Below, piece by piece: positions 7,021 through 15,235 of a stretch of 52,602 nt of DNA (the first letter of the stretch is position 1; every line of letters begins with the position of its first letter). Position numbers and translations under genes: made by a program. The notes beneath the pieces were generated by a model, which made no database searches, was not told the origin of the DNA, and saw only the letters and a program-made list of their open reading frames with translations. Origin of the DNA: RGIG2206 sp045577615 (GTDB lineage: Bacteria > Bacillota > Clostridia > Oscillospirales > Acutalibacteraceae); NCBI GenBank assembly GCA_045577615.1, contig JAZNIT010000055.1, positions 1 to 52,602 on the forward strand, given 5' to 3'.

Positions 7021-7533
7021 TTATCTAATATACTTTTTATACTCAACTTTAATAATATCTTGTTTCTCTACTGTAAATCCAGAAAACAAATGATATCTTT
7101 TTCTCGCAAAAATCCGAAGAATAGGAAACACATCTATTTTTGTCTTATCAATTTTCAAAGTCAAAACCCCATTATCTTCTGAGAATCCTTCGATTGCATA
7201 AAAAGGTATTGTCCTTATAGGTACAACAAAAATAAAAGCTAACACATTGATTGCAGTTGCAGTATTATGAATTCCATCCTCATCTATCACAAAGGCATAC
7301 CCAAACAGCACTTGTCTTATCAATGTAAAAAATGAAAATGTCCACGATAATACAACTGCACCAATGGCGATAGTAAACAAAATTTTAGTTTGGCTATCCA
7401 TTGGCATATTATCTTCCATTAAGATTTCATTTGCGTTTAGAAAATATATCCCGTACCATCCCAACACAACAATACCTAATAAAAGGATAGAAACAATATA
7501 AAACTTCAAATTCAATTTAGCCTTAAATTTCAC
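7021..7533 (-). CDS. Two-helix membrane protein with C-terminal PH-like beta domain, function unknown
   Basis: A 170-residue protein. Two transmembrane helices (about residues 10-30 and 50-75) are followed by a soluble segment with FVIDEDGIHNTAT and a run of alternating hydrophobic strands ending VEYKKYIR, an arrangement resembling bacterial PH-domain or STM3941-like membrane proteins; that family call is tentative. GTG 7533 is used: GAGGCGGTGA lies just upstream, and the longer frame starting at 7572 would begin before this site. Own promoter and terminator. Confidence 0.68.
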   Translation of the reverse strand: MKFKAKLNLKFYIVSILLLGIVVLGWYGIYFLNANEILMEDNMPMDSQTKILFTIAIGAVVLSWTFSFFTLIRQVLFGYAFVIDEDGIHNTATAINVLAFIFVVPIRTIPFYAIEGFSEDNGVLTLKIDKTKIDVFPILRIFARKRYHLFSGFTVEKQDIIKVEYKKYIR

Positions 7534-7554
7534 TATAATCACCGCCTCAAATAT

Positions 7555-7583
7555 ATTGTATGCTTGTGTCAAATTAGGAACAA
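7555..7583 (-). promoter_or_regulatory. Promoter of the 7021-7533 gene
   Basis: Minus strand TTGTTC (7583-7578), 17 bp, TACAAT (7560-7555). It ends 11 bp from the edge of the MITE-like element at 7594. Confidence 0.6.
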
Positions 7584-7593
7584 ATTAACCCTT

Positions 7594-7706
7594 GGCTCCC
7601 TCTGACGAGGGAGCTGGATTTTGCGAAGCAAAAGACTGAGGGAGAGAAAAACTACCCCTCCGTCAAAACTTCGTTTTGCCACCTACCCTGACAAGTGGAG
7701 GCTACC
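7594..7706. repeat. MITE-like palindromic element, copy 2
   Basis: Starts GGCTCCCTCTGACGAGGGAG, contains the TTTTGC-GAA-GCAAAA hairpin and GACTGAGGGAGAG like copy 1, and ends ACCCTGACAAGTGGAGGCTACC. The left ~55 bp is nearly identical to copy 1 at 3766, while the right half diverges. No coding capacity. Confidence 0.75.
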
Positions 7707-7999
7707 ATTTTCAACTTGTGGAAGTCATTTCCACAAGTTAAATTTTCCGCATAACAACAAGCATTTTCTTTAATTTAATATAACATTTTTTATTGTGATT
7801 TTCAAGTTATATATGCAAATAGAATTATCCCAAAACCACGAGATAACTCTATTTTTTATGGTATGACAAAAATCATACCGAAGCACCCAAAATCATACGA
7901 AAGAGAATACAGTTAAAAACTTTGTTTTTAAGCAGTAAAACCGCCAAAAGTATGACAGTTATTCCTGCCTTACCCTGTACGTTACTATATTTTTTGAAA
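7707..7999. other. AT-rich intergenic stretch with two inverted repeats
   Basis: No gene. It holds a perfect 11-bp inverted repeat (7713-7723 with 7729-7739, AACTTGTGGAA arms) with no T-run, and a perfect 7-bp inverted repeat GGTATGA-caaaaa-TCATACC (7860-7879) with a further CATAC at 7894-7898. An imperfect AT-only hairpin around 7983-8012 may end the sigma-factor transcript. Function of these repeats is not evident. Confidence 0.5.
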
Positions 8000-9268
8000 T
8001 TAAAATATATAGTCCGTTATACAGTCATACCAATGAACATAAGTCTCTCCGTTAATAATAAGTTGTTCGTTGTTGGGGAGTTGTTCGCTCCATTTCTTTT
8101 TATAACGCTTTATTGCCCAATCATCACGGTTGAATCTACGCCAAAGAATTGTTCGTCCGTTTTCATCAACATATTGTTCTATTGCAATCGCATTGTTAAA
8201 ATGTCCCAAATCCATTACACATACTGTATCAAAACTCTTTTTACCTATTTCAACTTTGAAACACCCTACAATGTCTATTATTTCATTATCAACTGTTTTG
8301 GTAATGTTATTTCCAATGCGGTTTATGATGCCTTTGGATTTTAATTCAGTTTCGTTTCCGCAATTATCTTCACCAAAACCCCAGTTGTTCATAAAAACCT
8401 CACCATCAAGAAATGTAATGGTTTTTTTAACATCGTTTTCTTGATGAGTTTCCGATAAATATCTACAATGTGTATCTGTCAATTGAGCAACAAATACTCT
8501 TTCGTTTTTTCGATTGTTTTTTATATCGTGCTGAATGCTCGTTATTTCAACACCTTCAATACCGTGAACCTCCGCTTTGCCTATTACGCTAACCTCAGAA
8601 TACTCATCACATTTTTTAGTTTCAAAATCATACAATCCCCAAGTTGTTTTTTCTCCGAGTTTTGGTATAATACTCAAACCTTGAAGTTCCTCACATTTCA
8701 CAGTAAAGGGTGTTTTTGATAACGGTGTAATTTTATAATCAGGTAATCTATCTGGTAGTTTATTCATAACATCATTAACCTTTCTAATATAAGTGTTTGT
8801 TGGATATATCCTTTTGAAATTTTGTTTAGCAGTATATAAGCGACTTTTGACAGTTCCGATAGGAACACCCAACCTTGCGGCAATTTCAGTTTGAGGCAAC
8901 TCTTTCCAATATGATAGATAAAGAATTTGTTTATCTTTATCACCAAGTCCCTCCAATACATCGCTGACTGTATTATTCTCAACATATCCAAATCGTGTTT
9001 GCGAAAGCCCTAATTCGTTTAATTCTTCGATAGGTATTTCTAAATCTTTGGATTTTTCCCTAAAATAATCATTACACTTATGTCGTGCAATACCTATTAT
9101 CCACGCTTTGAAAGATGCTTCTGTTTTAAGTTGCCCAAAGTTCTTAAATGCAGTTAAAAACACCTCTTGCAGAATATCTTCCGCATCCGAAACATTTGGA
9201 ATCCTAAATTTCACAAATCGTTCAACAGACAATTGATTATCAGAGAGCAGATTTTCAAAACTAGACAT
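8000..9268 (-). CDS. ECF-type sigma-70 factor with a large C-terminal extension
   Basis: A 422-residue protein. Residues 10-72 form sigma region 2 (AEDILQEVFLTAFKNF, then FKAWIIGIARHKCNDYFR); residues 100-152 form region 4 with the HTH LPQTEIAARLGVPIGTVKSR. Typical ECF factors end here, but this one continues for about 260 residues as a beta-rich domain rich in Trp, Cys and charged residues (for example LYDFETKKC, VHGIEGVEI, INGETYVHWYDC). Similar long ECF proteins occur in Firmicutes, and the extension probably senses a signal or regulates the sigma, replacing a separate anti-sigma factor; none is encoded next door. ATG 9268 follows a strong AGGAGGTGA. A candidate ECF-type autoregulatory promoter lies upstream. 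Confidence 0.85.
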   Translation of the reverse strand: MSSFENLLSDNQLSVERFVKFRIPNVSDAEDILQEVFLTAFKNFGQLKTEASFKAWIIGIARHKCNDYFREKSKDLEIPIEELNELGLSQTRFGYVENNTVSDVLEGLGDKDKQILYLSYWKELPQTEIAARLGVPIGTVKSRLYTAKQNFKRIYPTNTYIRKVNDVMNKLPDRLPDYKITPLSKTPFTVKCEELQGLSIIPKLGEKTTWGLYDFETKKCDEYSEVSVIGKAEVHGIEGVEITSIQHDIKNNRKNERVFVAQLTDTHCRYLSETHQENDVKKTITFLDGEVFMNNWGFGEDNCGNETELKSKGIINRIGNNITKTVDNEIIDIVGCFKVEIGKKSFDTVCVMDLGHFNNAIAIEQYVDENGRTILWRRFNRDDWAIKRYKKKWSEQLPNNEQLIINGETYVHWYDCITDYIF

Positions 9269-9313
9269 CGCCTCACCTCCTATAAGTTATTTAAAACCGG
9301 TTTCACTTATATA

Positions 9314-9338
9314 GTCGTAAAAACACACCAAAAGGTTC
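9314..9338 (-). promoter_or_regulatory. Candidate ECF-type autoregulatory promoter
   Basis: On the minus strand GAACC (9338-9334), 16 bp, CGAC (9317-9314), fitting the general ECF pattern of an AAC-containing -35 and a CGTC/CGAC -10. It lies about 45 bp upstream of the sigma ATG. Housekeeping -10-like AT sequence is also nearby, so the assignment is tentative. Confidence 0.5.
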
Positions 9339-9407
9339 ATTTATAATAAATTTTTTGTCCCTATTGTAGCACAACCATAGCATAAAAGCGACGAAGGGGC
9401 AAGATGA

Positions 9408-9580
9408 AATGATATATCGCCTTTGGCAATATGATGCATTTGCTTCGCAAATATGATGCTGCTCATTTCATTCGCAATGATGCGATGTTTGCCAATAAAA
9501 CATTAGCGAAGCGTCATCATTAGGCGAAGCCGTCATCATTAGCGATAGCGTCATCATTTGCCGTAAGGCAAACATCATTG
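9408..9580. repeat. Short-hairpin array 2 with ATGATG/TCATCAT linkers
   Basis: A run of small palindromes: ATTTGC-TTC-GCAAAT (9438-9452), GGC-GAA-GCC (9523-9531), TTTGCC-GTAA-GGCAAA (9557-9572) and several imperfect ones. Linkers read ATGATG in the left half and TCATCAT in the right half, so the array as a whole is an inverted repeat about 9495. No coding capacity. It lies between a terminator and the sigma-factor promoter; the rest of the 9269-9746 gap (9615-9746) is AT-rich with no recognised feature. Confidence 0.75.
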
Positions 9581-9614
9581 AAAAAAGTCCTGTTCTTTCG
9601 AACAGGACTTTTTT
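9581..9614. terminator. Strong bidirectional terminator
   Basis: A perfect 15-bp stem (9581-9595 with 9600-9614), TTTC loop, A6/T6 ends. It lies about 130 bp downstream of the minus-strand gene at 9747. Confidence 0.85.
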
Positions 9615-9746
9615 CTGTCTTTTCGTCCATAAAATACGAACAATACAATTTTAAATTCAGGCCGCTAGTTCGAGTCTGGGTATTTAGTTTAACTAATACT
9701 CAAAACAAAACCATTAAAAACCGAGTTTTTTACTAAAACTATAATT

Positions 9747-10664
9747 TTAGCTCAAAATATAGCAATCAAGAAAAATTCCTAACAACAAACTCAAAGTATT
9801 TGCCGTTATAGTATACCCCGCAATCTTAATCGTGCTTATATTCTTAAAATATTTCTTATAAATTAAAAATTCAGCAGTATAAACACAAACTTCAAGAACA
9901 ATAGTTTCAATTAAATACGTAAATGGTAACACCAGATATAACAATCGCATTATGACCTGCGAACATATATTTACAATAAGTACCGTTAAAGTTTGTCGTC
10001 CTCTAAACCCAAACAAAAGAGAGGCGCCAACTTCAGTTCCAATAGATACCATCATTATCAATATTGAAAAGAAACCACCAAATACTATGAAATATGGATT
10101 AATTCGTGTATCGAAATCCAAACTGTTAGTATTGAAATCAAAATATATTTCTCCATCGAAAACAAACGCATTATTCTCTTCTGGTAATTGTATCAATTCT
10201 GAGACAACGATAATATTAAAATCCTTATCCAGTAGAGCAACTTTAACATCTCTATAATGATTGCGTAAGCTTTCATATTGAGTTAGATAATCCTGATAAT
10301 CTAAGCCGTTACAAAAATCCACATAATCTAAATTATCATAGTAAGATTCAATTTTTATATTAGATTTTGAATTTTTATAATGAAATGTAAAACTATAGAA
10401 ACCGCCTTCTGAATAACTAACTATTTCACTTGATTTCGAAACAGAGTCCGAATAATTATTTAATTGAAAATCCACAAAGTTAGGATCATCTTGACTAATT
10501 TTGACCAACAAATCTACATACACCGCATCATTCGGGAGATTTGATAAAACAACCGTCAAATGATCAGCAGGCATTGGTGCATTTGCAAAAACAGGTAGTG
10601 CAGACGAAAAAACAAGTATATAAACTATAATAAACACGAAAAATAATTTCGTTAATTTTTTCAT
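9747..10664 (-). CDS. Secreted/membrane protein with signal peptide and four C-terminal helices, function unknown
   Basis: A 305-residue protein. Residues 1-28 form a signal peptide (basic start MKKLTK, hydrophobic core, cleavage after a VFANA-type site). Residues 30-190 are a polar, Asp/Tyr/Ser-rich external domain, and residues 190-305 hold about four transmembrane helices. The order signal peptide, external domain, multi-helix membrane anchor resembles proteins of unknown function in Clostridia; no catalytic motif is evident. ATG follows GAGGTGG by 7 nt. Monocistronic, in the AT-rich accessory stretch. Confidence 0.7.
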   Translation of the reverse strand: MKKLTKLFFVFIIVYILVFSSALPVFANAPMPADHLTVVLSNLPNDAVYVDLLVKISQDDPNFVDFQLNNYSDSVSKSSEIVSYSEGGFYSFTFHYKNSKSNIKIESYYDNLDYVDFCNGLDYQDYLTQYESLRNHYRDVKVALLDKDFNIIVVSELIQLPEENNAFVFDGEIYFDFNTNSLDFDTRINPYFIVFGGFFSILIMMVSIGTEVGASLLFGFRGRQTLTVLIVNICSQVIMRLLYLVLPFTYLIETIVLEVCVYTAEFLIYKKYFKNISTIKIAGYTITANTLSLLLGIFLDCYILS

Positions 10665-10683
10665 ATTTTACCACCTCAAATGT

Positions 10684-10712
10684 ATTATAGCATAAAAGTG
10701 GTAGAAAATCAA
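10684..10712 (-). promoter_or_regulatory. Promoter of the 9747-10664 gene
   Basis: Minus strand TTGATT (10712-10707), 17 bp, perfect TATAAT (10689-10684) with an extended TG at -14. Its -35 overlaps the first hairpin of the repeat at 10711. Confidence 0.8.
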
Positions 10713-10750
10713 TGCGAAGCATTGTTGTTATAATTTGTGGCGAAGCCACA
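10711..10750. repeat. Short hairpin pair related to arrays 1 and 2
   Basis: Two palindromes, AATGC-GAA-GCATT (10711-10723) and TGTGGC-GAA-GCCACA (10736-10750), with the same GAA loop as units in the 9408 array. Confidence 0.65.
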
Positions 10751-10753
10751 CCT

Positions 10754-10864
10754 AACTTATTACCTATTACCTATTACTTATTACTTCCCAAAAATCCCGT
10801 GCGAAACTTTATTTTGAGGTAAGAGTGAAGAGGTAAGAGGTAAGAAGTAAGAAGTAAGAAGTAA
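10754..10864. repeat. Inverted pair of heptamer tandem arrays
   Basis: Left array (10754-10788) holds five units of the form TACCTAT/TACTTAT; right array (10816-10864) holds seven consecutive units of GAGGTAA/GAAGTAA (one is GAGTGAA). The two are approximate reverse complements of one another and flank a 27-nt spacer. Located just downstream of the tRNA-Cys terminator. Confidence 0.75.
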
Positions 10865-10896
10865 AAATCCCGCCCACTTGCGTGAACGGGATTTTT
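10863..10896 (-). terminator. Terminator of tRNA-Cys
   Basis: A 10-bp stem (10896-10887 with 10872-10863 on the minus strand) ending in five T. Its 5' arm starts at the last base of the encoded CCA. Confidence 0.75.
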
Positions 10897-10970
10897 GGAG
10901 GTGCCACCCAGATTTGAACTGGGGAATAAAGGTTTTGCAGACCTTTGCCTTACCACTTGGCCATGGCACC
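10896..10970 (-). tRNA. tRNA-Cys (anticodon GCA)
   Basis: Full cloverleaf on the minus strand: acceptor GGTGCCA/TGGCACC, D-arm region with AGTGGTAAGGC, anticodon stem AAGGT/ACCTT with loop CTGCAAA giving anticodon GCA, T-arm CCCAG/CTGGG with loop TTCAAAT, discriminator T, and an encoded CCA (10896-10898). Own promoter upstream, terminator directly downstream. Confidence 0.96.
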
Positions 10971-10985
10971 GCGTCAACGCATTAT

Positions 10986-11014
10986 AGTATATTTTAAAAA
11001 GGAGCATTTGTCAA
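10986..11014 (-). promoter_or_regulatory. tRNA-Cys promoter
   Basis: Minus strand perfect TTGACA (11014-11009), 17 bp, TATACT (10991-10986), about 15 bp before the tRNA. Confidence 0.85.
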
Positions 11015-11101
11015 TAGCAAATTTTAAAATATTAAAAATTATTTTGCTTAATTATATTATGAACGATTGTAAAAAACTATTCTTAAATTGCTTAAAAAAG
11101 G

Positions 11102-11130
11102 TTGACCCACCTTGTTTTTTGTTGTATTAT
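11102..11130 (+). promoter_or_regulatory. Promoter upstream of the 11183 gene (and possibly addBA)
   Basis: TTGACC (11102-11107), 17 bp, TATTAT (11125-11130), about 52 bp before the TTG start. Confidence 0.75.
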
Positions 11131-11182
11131 ATACAATATGTGGTGTTAAGCCAATATCTACCACACTTTTGGAGGGTTTTAC

Positions 11183-11854
11183 TTGCAACAGATTTTTGAT
11201 GATAAGGCAGTTCAGATAGTCGCAGCCCCGGGCGGCGTCATATTAGTAGTTACCGAGCAATGCTTTGACGACCAAGCCATTGTTTCATATAAATATTTCG
11301 ATTTTAATACCAAGCAGATTTCAAAGGTTGCACGCGAGGTTTATTTGCGCGGCAAATTCGGCGAAAACTATATTGTTTATTCTTCAAATTTGCACGACTT
11401 TGTTAATCAGCATACTGCCTATTTGCCCGATGGCAGATGTCTTTTTATCTATCCTACGGGCGAAGGCGTGGCCTATGATGAGCAGGCATTGCGCGTTTGG
11501 TCAGGCACCCTGAAATACAAAGAGTTCACCCCCTGCGATGTTGTCTGCATCGGCAGATCCGTTTGGGTTTCCTTCCCTGATGGTGACACTATTTTGCGAT
11601 ACAATGCGCGCACTTTGCGAGAGGAACTTCGAATCGGCAGCAAAAAGGATAATGCCTTCTCCCGTCCGTGCGGACTCTATGCTGACGGCAGCAAGCTGAT
11701 TGTGTGCAACTCCGCAAGCAATTGCATTGAGTCGGTAGATACCGAAACCTATACCGTTGAAAAATTTGCTACCTTTAACGAGCCCGTTTATCAATATGTA
11801 AAATCGGGAGAGCATCAGGTGGTTCGTTTGGCATCGGGCGTTTATATTCTTTAA
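11183..11854 (+). CDS. Beta-propeller-like protein, function unknown
   Basis: A 223-residue soluble protein. Its sequence is a series of short beta-strand repeats with motifs such as YLPDGRCLFIYP, IGRSVWVSFPDGDTILRYN and CGLYADGSKLIVCNSASNCIESVD, typical of NHL/YVTN-like propeller blades, but it is short for a full propeller. No catalytic residues recognised. TTG 11183 is supported by GGAGG with 7-nt spacing. It stands directly ahead of addB and might be cotranscribed, but a hairpin separates them. Confidence 0.72.
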   Translation: MQQIFDDKAVQIVAAPGGVILVVTEQCFDDQAIVSYKYFDFNTKQISKVAREVYLRGKFGENYIVYSSNLHDFVNQHTAYLPDGRCLFIYPTGEGVAYDEQALRVWSGTLKYKEFTPCDVVCIGRSVWVSFPDGDTILRYNARTLREELRIGSKKDNAFSRPCGLYADGSKLIVCNSASNCIESVDTETYTVEKFATFNEPVYQYVKSGEHQVVRLASGVYIL

Positions 11855-11860
11855 ATTATT

Positions 11861-11891
11861 CCCCTTGATAGCGTCAGCTTTCAAGGGGTTT
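11861..11891 (+). terminator. Weak terminator or attenuator before addB
   Basis: An 8-bp stem (CCCCTTGA 11861-11868 with 11881-11888) followed by only three T, so termination is probably partial. Confidence 0.5.
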
Positions 11892-11944
11892 GTACCATTT
11901 TTGGTGCAAACCGTCTGTTATACTTGATTTCAGAGGTGAAAACA

Positions 11945-14900
11945 ATGCTTAACATTATATACGGAACTGCAGGCTCAGGCAAAACCTGGCGCACACGTGA
12001 GTTAATCGCACAGCGTGTTAACGAGGGTGAGCAGGGTATTCTTTTGCTTGTGCCCGAGCAGAATAACTATGAAAGTGAACGGGCGATGTTGCAGCTTCTG
12101 GGCAGTGCGTCTGCCGATGTTGTTGAGGTGGCAAGTTTCAAGTCACTTGCTCGCAATGTTGCTGCCGCTTGCGGCACCGATGCGCTTGCTCCTGCCGATG
12201 ATGGGGTCAAGCTTTTGATTATGAGTCGTGCCGCCCGCAGCGTGCAGGAACAGCTTGCTATATACGGCAAAGCGGTAACAAATAAAGATTTTTGTCGCAG
12301 CCTGCTCGACCTTCATTCAGAGATGAAACGCAGTGTTGTCACCGCTGACGATTTTGGCCGTGTTTCAGCACAAATGAAGGGTATGTCAGCCGATAAGCTT
12401 AAGGATATAGCTCTCATAATCAACGTATATGAGGGTATGCTTAACCAACGCTTCAGCGATTCACTTGATACCCTTGACCGGCTTAGTGACAATTTGCAGC
12501 AGATTGAATATTTTAAAGGCCGCACCGTATTTCTCGATGCTTTTAAGGATTTTACCGAACAGCAATATAAAATTTTAAATTATGCCATCCGTCAGGCAAA
12601 GGATGTTTATATAACCATCTGCACCGACGGATTGAACGATAACGATAACGGACTCGGCCTTTTTTCAAACAACAAAAAGACGTTGTCAAGAATTGTCGAT
12701 ATTGCCAACTCTACGGGTGTCAAGGTGGCTGCACCTCAGCAGGTGGCTTTTGACCATCGCTTTAACGGCTCTGCCATCCGCGCTGTGGAACAGATTGTGA
12801 GAGGGGATGAGCCTGACGAGGCCAATTACGGCAAGGTAGTTGTTTGCTCTTGCCCCACCCGATATGAAGAGGCTGACTATGTTGCCTCAACCATCCGCAA
12901 ACTTGTGCGCACCAACGGTATGCGCTACCGCGATTTTGCGGTTATTGCCCGCGACATCAATCTTTATCAGAACGCTCTTGTGGATGCCTTCGGTCACTAC
13001 AAGGTGCCTTGTTTCAGCGATATGCGAGTTGATGCATCATCCTTGACACTGTTCAGATACGTTGTTTCTGCTATCGAATGCGCAAGGGGGAGCATTCGCA
13101 ACGAAAATATACTGCCCTTTATTAAATCGCCCCTTTCGCCCATAACTGTGGAAGAAAGCAGTGAACTTGAAAACTATGCACTTATGTGGGGCAAAAACGG
13201 TGCCAAATGGTACACCGAATGGAGCGAAAACCCCAACGGATTGGAAGAAAACTTCGACAAAGAAGCCCTTGAGCGAATCAATGCCGCAAGGGACAAGATT
13301 ATCACACCTATAATCCGTCTGAATGCAGCGCTTGTCGCTGAGGACGCAAAATCCGTTTGCCGCGGTATATACGATATGCTTATTGATACGGGTGCCGACA
13401 AAGCGCTCAAGCAGTACGCTGCCGACTTTGAAACTCGCAAAGAGTTTTATTATGCCGATATTCACCGCAAAAGCTGGGATGCGCTGATTGGTTGCCTTGA
13501 TAATATGGTTCGCGTATTTGAGGACGATTGCTGCGATACTGATGAGTTTTGTGATTTGTTTGAGCTTATGCTCAACTCCTGCGATATCGGTGCCATTCCC
13601 GACCGAATTGACGAGGTTATAATCGGCTCTGCTGACCGTATTCGCGCAGGTAATCCCAAAATCACCTTTATAATAGGCGCTAATTACGGCGAGTTTCCTC
13701 GCCCTGCAGCGAGAACAGGGCTCCTTTCTGCCGACGAGCGCAAAAGCATTATTAAGTGCGGCTTACCCATTCCCGATTACCGTGTCAATGCCGCCGTTGA
13801 CGAGCAATATTTTGTCTATACCGCATTGACCAGTCCGTCGGACGAACTTTATATTACCTATCATACTGCTGTCAGTGATTCAAGCGGAACTGCCGCCGAG
13901 TTTGTAAAGAACCTTCGTTCAACTCTTGGCGACACATTGGTTCAGACTACCTATCGTGATAACAGTACCAATAGGTTTGAAGGTGTGCTGCCCTCGGTGG
14001 AATTGGTGGCTTCTGCCGATTACAGCCGCTACAGGAACTCCCTTTATGAGCAACTTAATGCCAGAGGTATTTATGCCCCCGTTCTTGACACCGATACCCA
14101 AATGAGGGCAATGAGCATTTCGCCCGAAAACGCCGTTAGGCTTTACGGCAACGATATTTATATGTCGGCCTCAAAAATCGAAACCTTTTCAAAGTGCCCC
14201 TTCTCATTCTTTTGTCAGTTTGGCCTTTGTGCAACTCCCGTTAACTCTGCTGATATGGACGTTATGCGTCGAGGCACCCTTGTGCACTATGTTCTTGAAA
14301 AAGCGGTTGTCGCTCACGGCAAGGGCCTGTCACAAATGACGGCCGGGGAGCGTCGGGATGAGATTGCACAGCTTGTGCACGAATATGCCGACACCACCCT
14401 TGGCGGATATGATAACCTTGATATAGCGTTCGTCTATATGCTCGAGCGTATTGCTTTGCTTGTTGATCATGTGGTTGCCCGCTTGGGTGAAGAGTTTGAC
14501 GTGTGCGATTATGAGCCCAGCCACTGTGAGCTTTATATCGGTGGTGACGACGTACCTGCTCTTCAGGTGCCTACACAGCAGGGTAACGTTGTGCTTACGG
14601 GCAAAATTGACCGCGTCGATTTGTATGAAGCCGACGGCAAAAAATATTTGAGAATTGTTGACTATAAGAGCAATTCTAAAAAGTTCGATTTGTCCGACAT
14701 TTTCTACGGAATGAATATGCAGATGCTTATATATCTGTTTACCGTTACAAGCAGCGGCATTTATAACGGTGCCCTTCCTGCAGGCGTGCTTTATATGCCC
14801 TCAAAGCGTCCCATACACTCTACCTCTTCTAAAGACTGGGATGCTGTAGCTAAAGAGGAGCATAAGTCTATGCGTATGAACGGCTTGCTTGTGAATGATG

Positions 14901-15235
14901 AAAAATCGCTCCATGCAATGGATAGAGATGAGTCGGGCCGATACATTCCCTATTCTCCTAAGGATAAAAAGAGTAGCGTTATGGATAGTGATGATTTTGC
15001 GCTGCTTGGCAAACTGGTGATGGAAACTATAAGAAAAGCAGGGGATAGCATCCAGGCAGGCTGTGTCGATGTCAAGCCCACCACTAATGCATCGGGCAAG
15101 AGCGCTTGTGATTATTGCGATTATCGCTCCGTCTGTCTTATGGATAGCGAGGCTTCTTGCGAATCGGTTGAAAAAATGACTATAGAAGAAGCAATTGATA
15201 AAATCAGAAAGGGTGAGAGCGATGGCACAGTTTAA
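11945..15235 (+). CDS. addB: ATP-dependent helicase/nuclease subunit B
   Basis: AddB (1096 residues; Bacillus AddB is about 1160), the Chi-recognising partner of AddA in double-strand-break resection. Visible: Walker A GTAGSGKT at residues 8-15; a Cys in SKCPFSFFC near 750 and the C-terminal cluster CDYCDYRSVC near 1056-1065, which together bind the [4Fe-4S] staple; and the RecB-type nuclease core with IVDYKSN near 905. ATG 11945 follows AGAGGTG; the in-frame start at 11924 lacks a site. The gene ends 14 bp inside addA, implying coupled translation of the two subunits. Confidence 0.97.
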   Translation: MLNIIYGTAGSGKTWRTRELIAQRVNEGEQGILLLVPEQNNYESERAMLQLLGSASADVVEVASFKSLARNVAAACGTDALAPADDGVKLLIMSRAARSVQEQLAIYGKAVTNKDFCRSLLDLHSEMKRSVVTADDFGRVSAQMKGMSADKLKDIALIINVYEGMLNQRFSDSLDTLDRLSDNLQQIEYFKGRTVFLDAFKDFTEQQYKILNYAIRQAKDVYITICTDGLNDNDNGLGLFSNNKKTLSRIVDIANSTGVKVAAPQQVAFDHRFNGSAIRAVEQIVRGDEPDEANYGKVVVCSCPTRYEEADYVASTIRKLVRTNGMRYRDFAVIARDINLYQNALVDAFGHYKVPCFSDMRVDASSLTLFRYVVSAIECARGSIRNENILPFIKSPLSPITVEESSELENYALMWGKNGAKWYTEWSENPNGLEENFDKEALERINAARDKIITPIIRLNAALVAEDAKSVCRGIYDMLIDTGADKALKQYAADFETRKEFYYADIHRKSWDALIGCLDNMVRVFEDDCCDTDEFCDLFELMLNSCDIGAIPDRIDEVIIGSADRIRAGNPKITFIIGANYGEFPRPAARTGLLSADERKSIIKCGLPIPDYRVNAAVDEQYFVYTALTSPSDELYITYHTAVSDSSGTAAEFVKNLRSTLGDTLVQTTYRDNSTNRFEGVLPSVELVASADYSRYRNSLYEQLNARGIYAPVLDTDTQMRAMSISPENAVRLYGNDIYMSASKIETFSKCPFSFFCQFGLCATPVNSADMDVMRRGTLVHYVLEKAVVAHGKGLSQMTAGERRDEIAQLVHEYADTTLGGYDNLDIAFVYMLERIALLVDHVVARLGEEFDVCDYEPSHCELYIGGDDVPALQVPTQQGNVVLTGKIDRVDLYEADGKKYLRIVDYKSNSKKFDLSDIFYGMNMQMLIYLFTVTSSGIYNGALPAGVLYMPSKRPIHSTSSKDWDAVAKEEHKSMRMNGLLVNDEKSLHAMDRDESGRYIPYSPKDKKSSVMDSDDFALLGKLVMETIRKAGDSIQAGCVDVKPTTNASGKSACDYCDYRSVCLMDSEASCESVEKMTIEEAIDKIRKGESDGTV

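Noticed and set aside
9408..9580. Possible CRISPR array because of repeated short palindromes
   Set aside because: Units differ in sequence and length, linkers are only about 6-9 nt, there are no regular spacers and no cas genes are near.
9661..9682. CTAGTTCGAGTCTGG looks like a tRNA T-arm, perhaps an attachment-site remnant
   Set aside because: Only a 4-bp stem with a G-T pair can form, no other tRNA arm is present, and it does not match the 3' end of the nearby tRNA-Cys.
3778..10750. Prophage, insertion sequence or integrative element
   Set aside because: No transposase, integrase, capsid, relaxase or toxin-antitoxin gene could be recognised; only small palindromic repeats are present.
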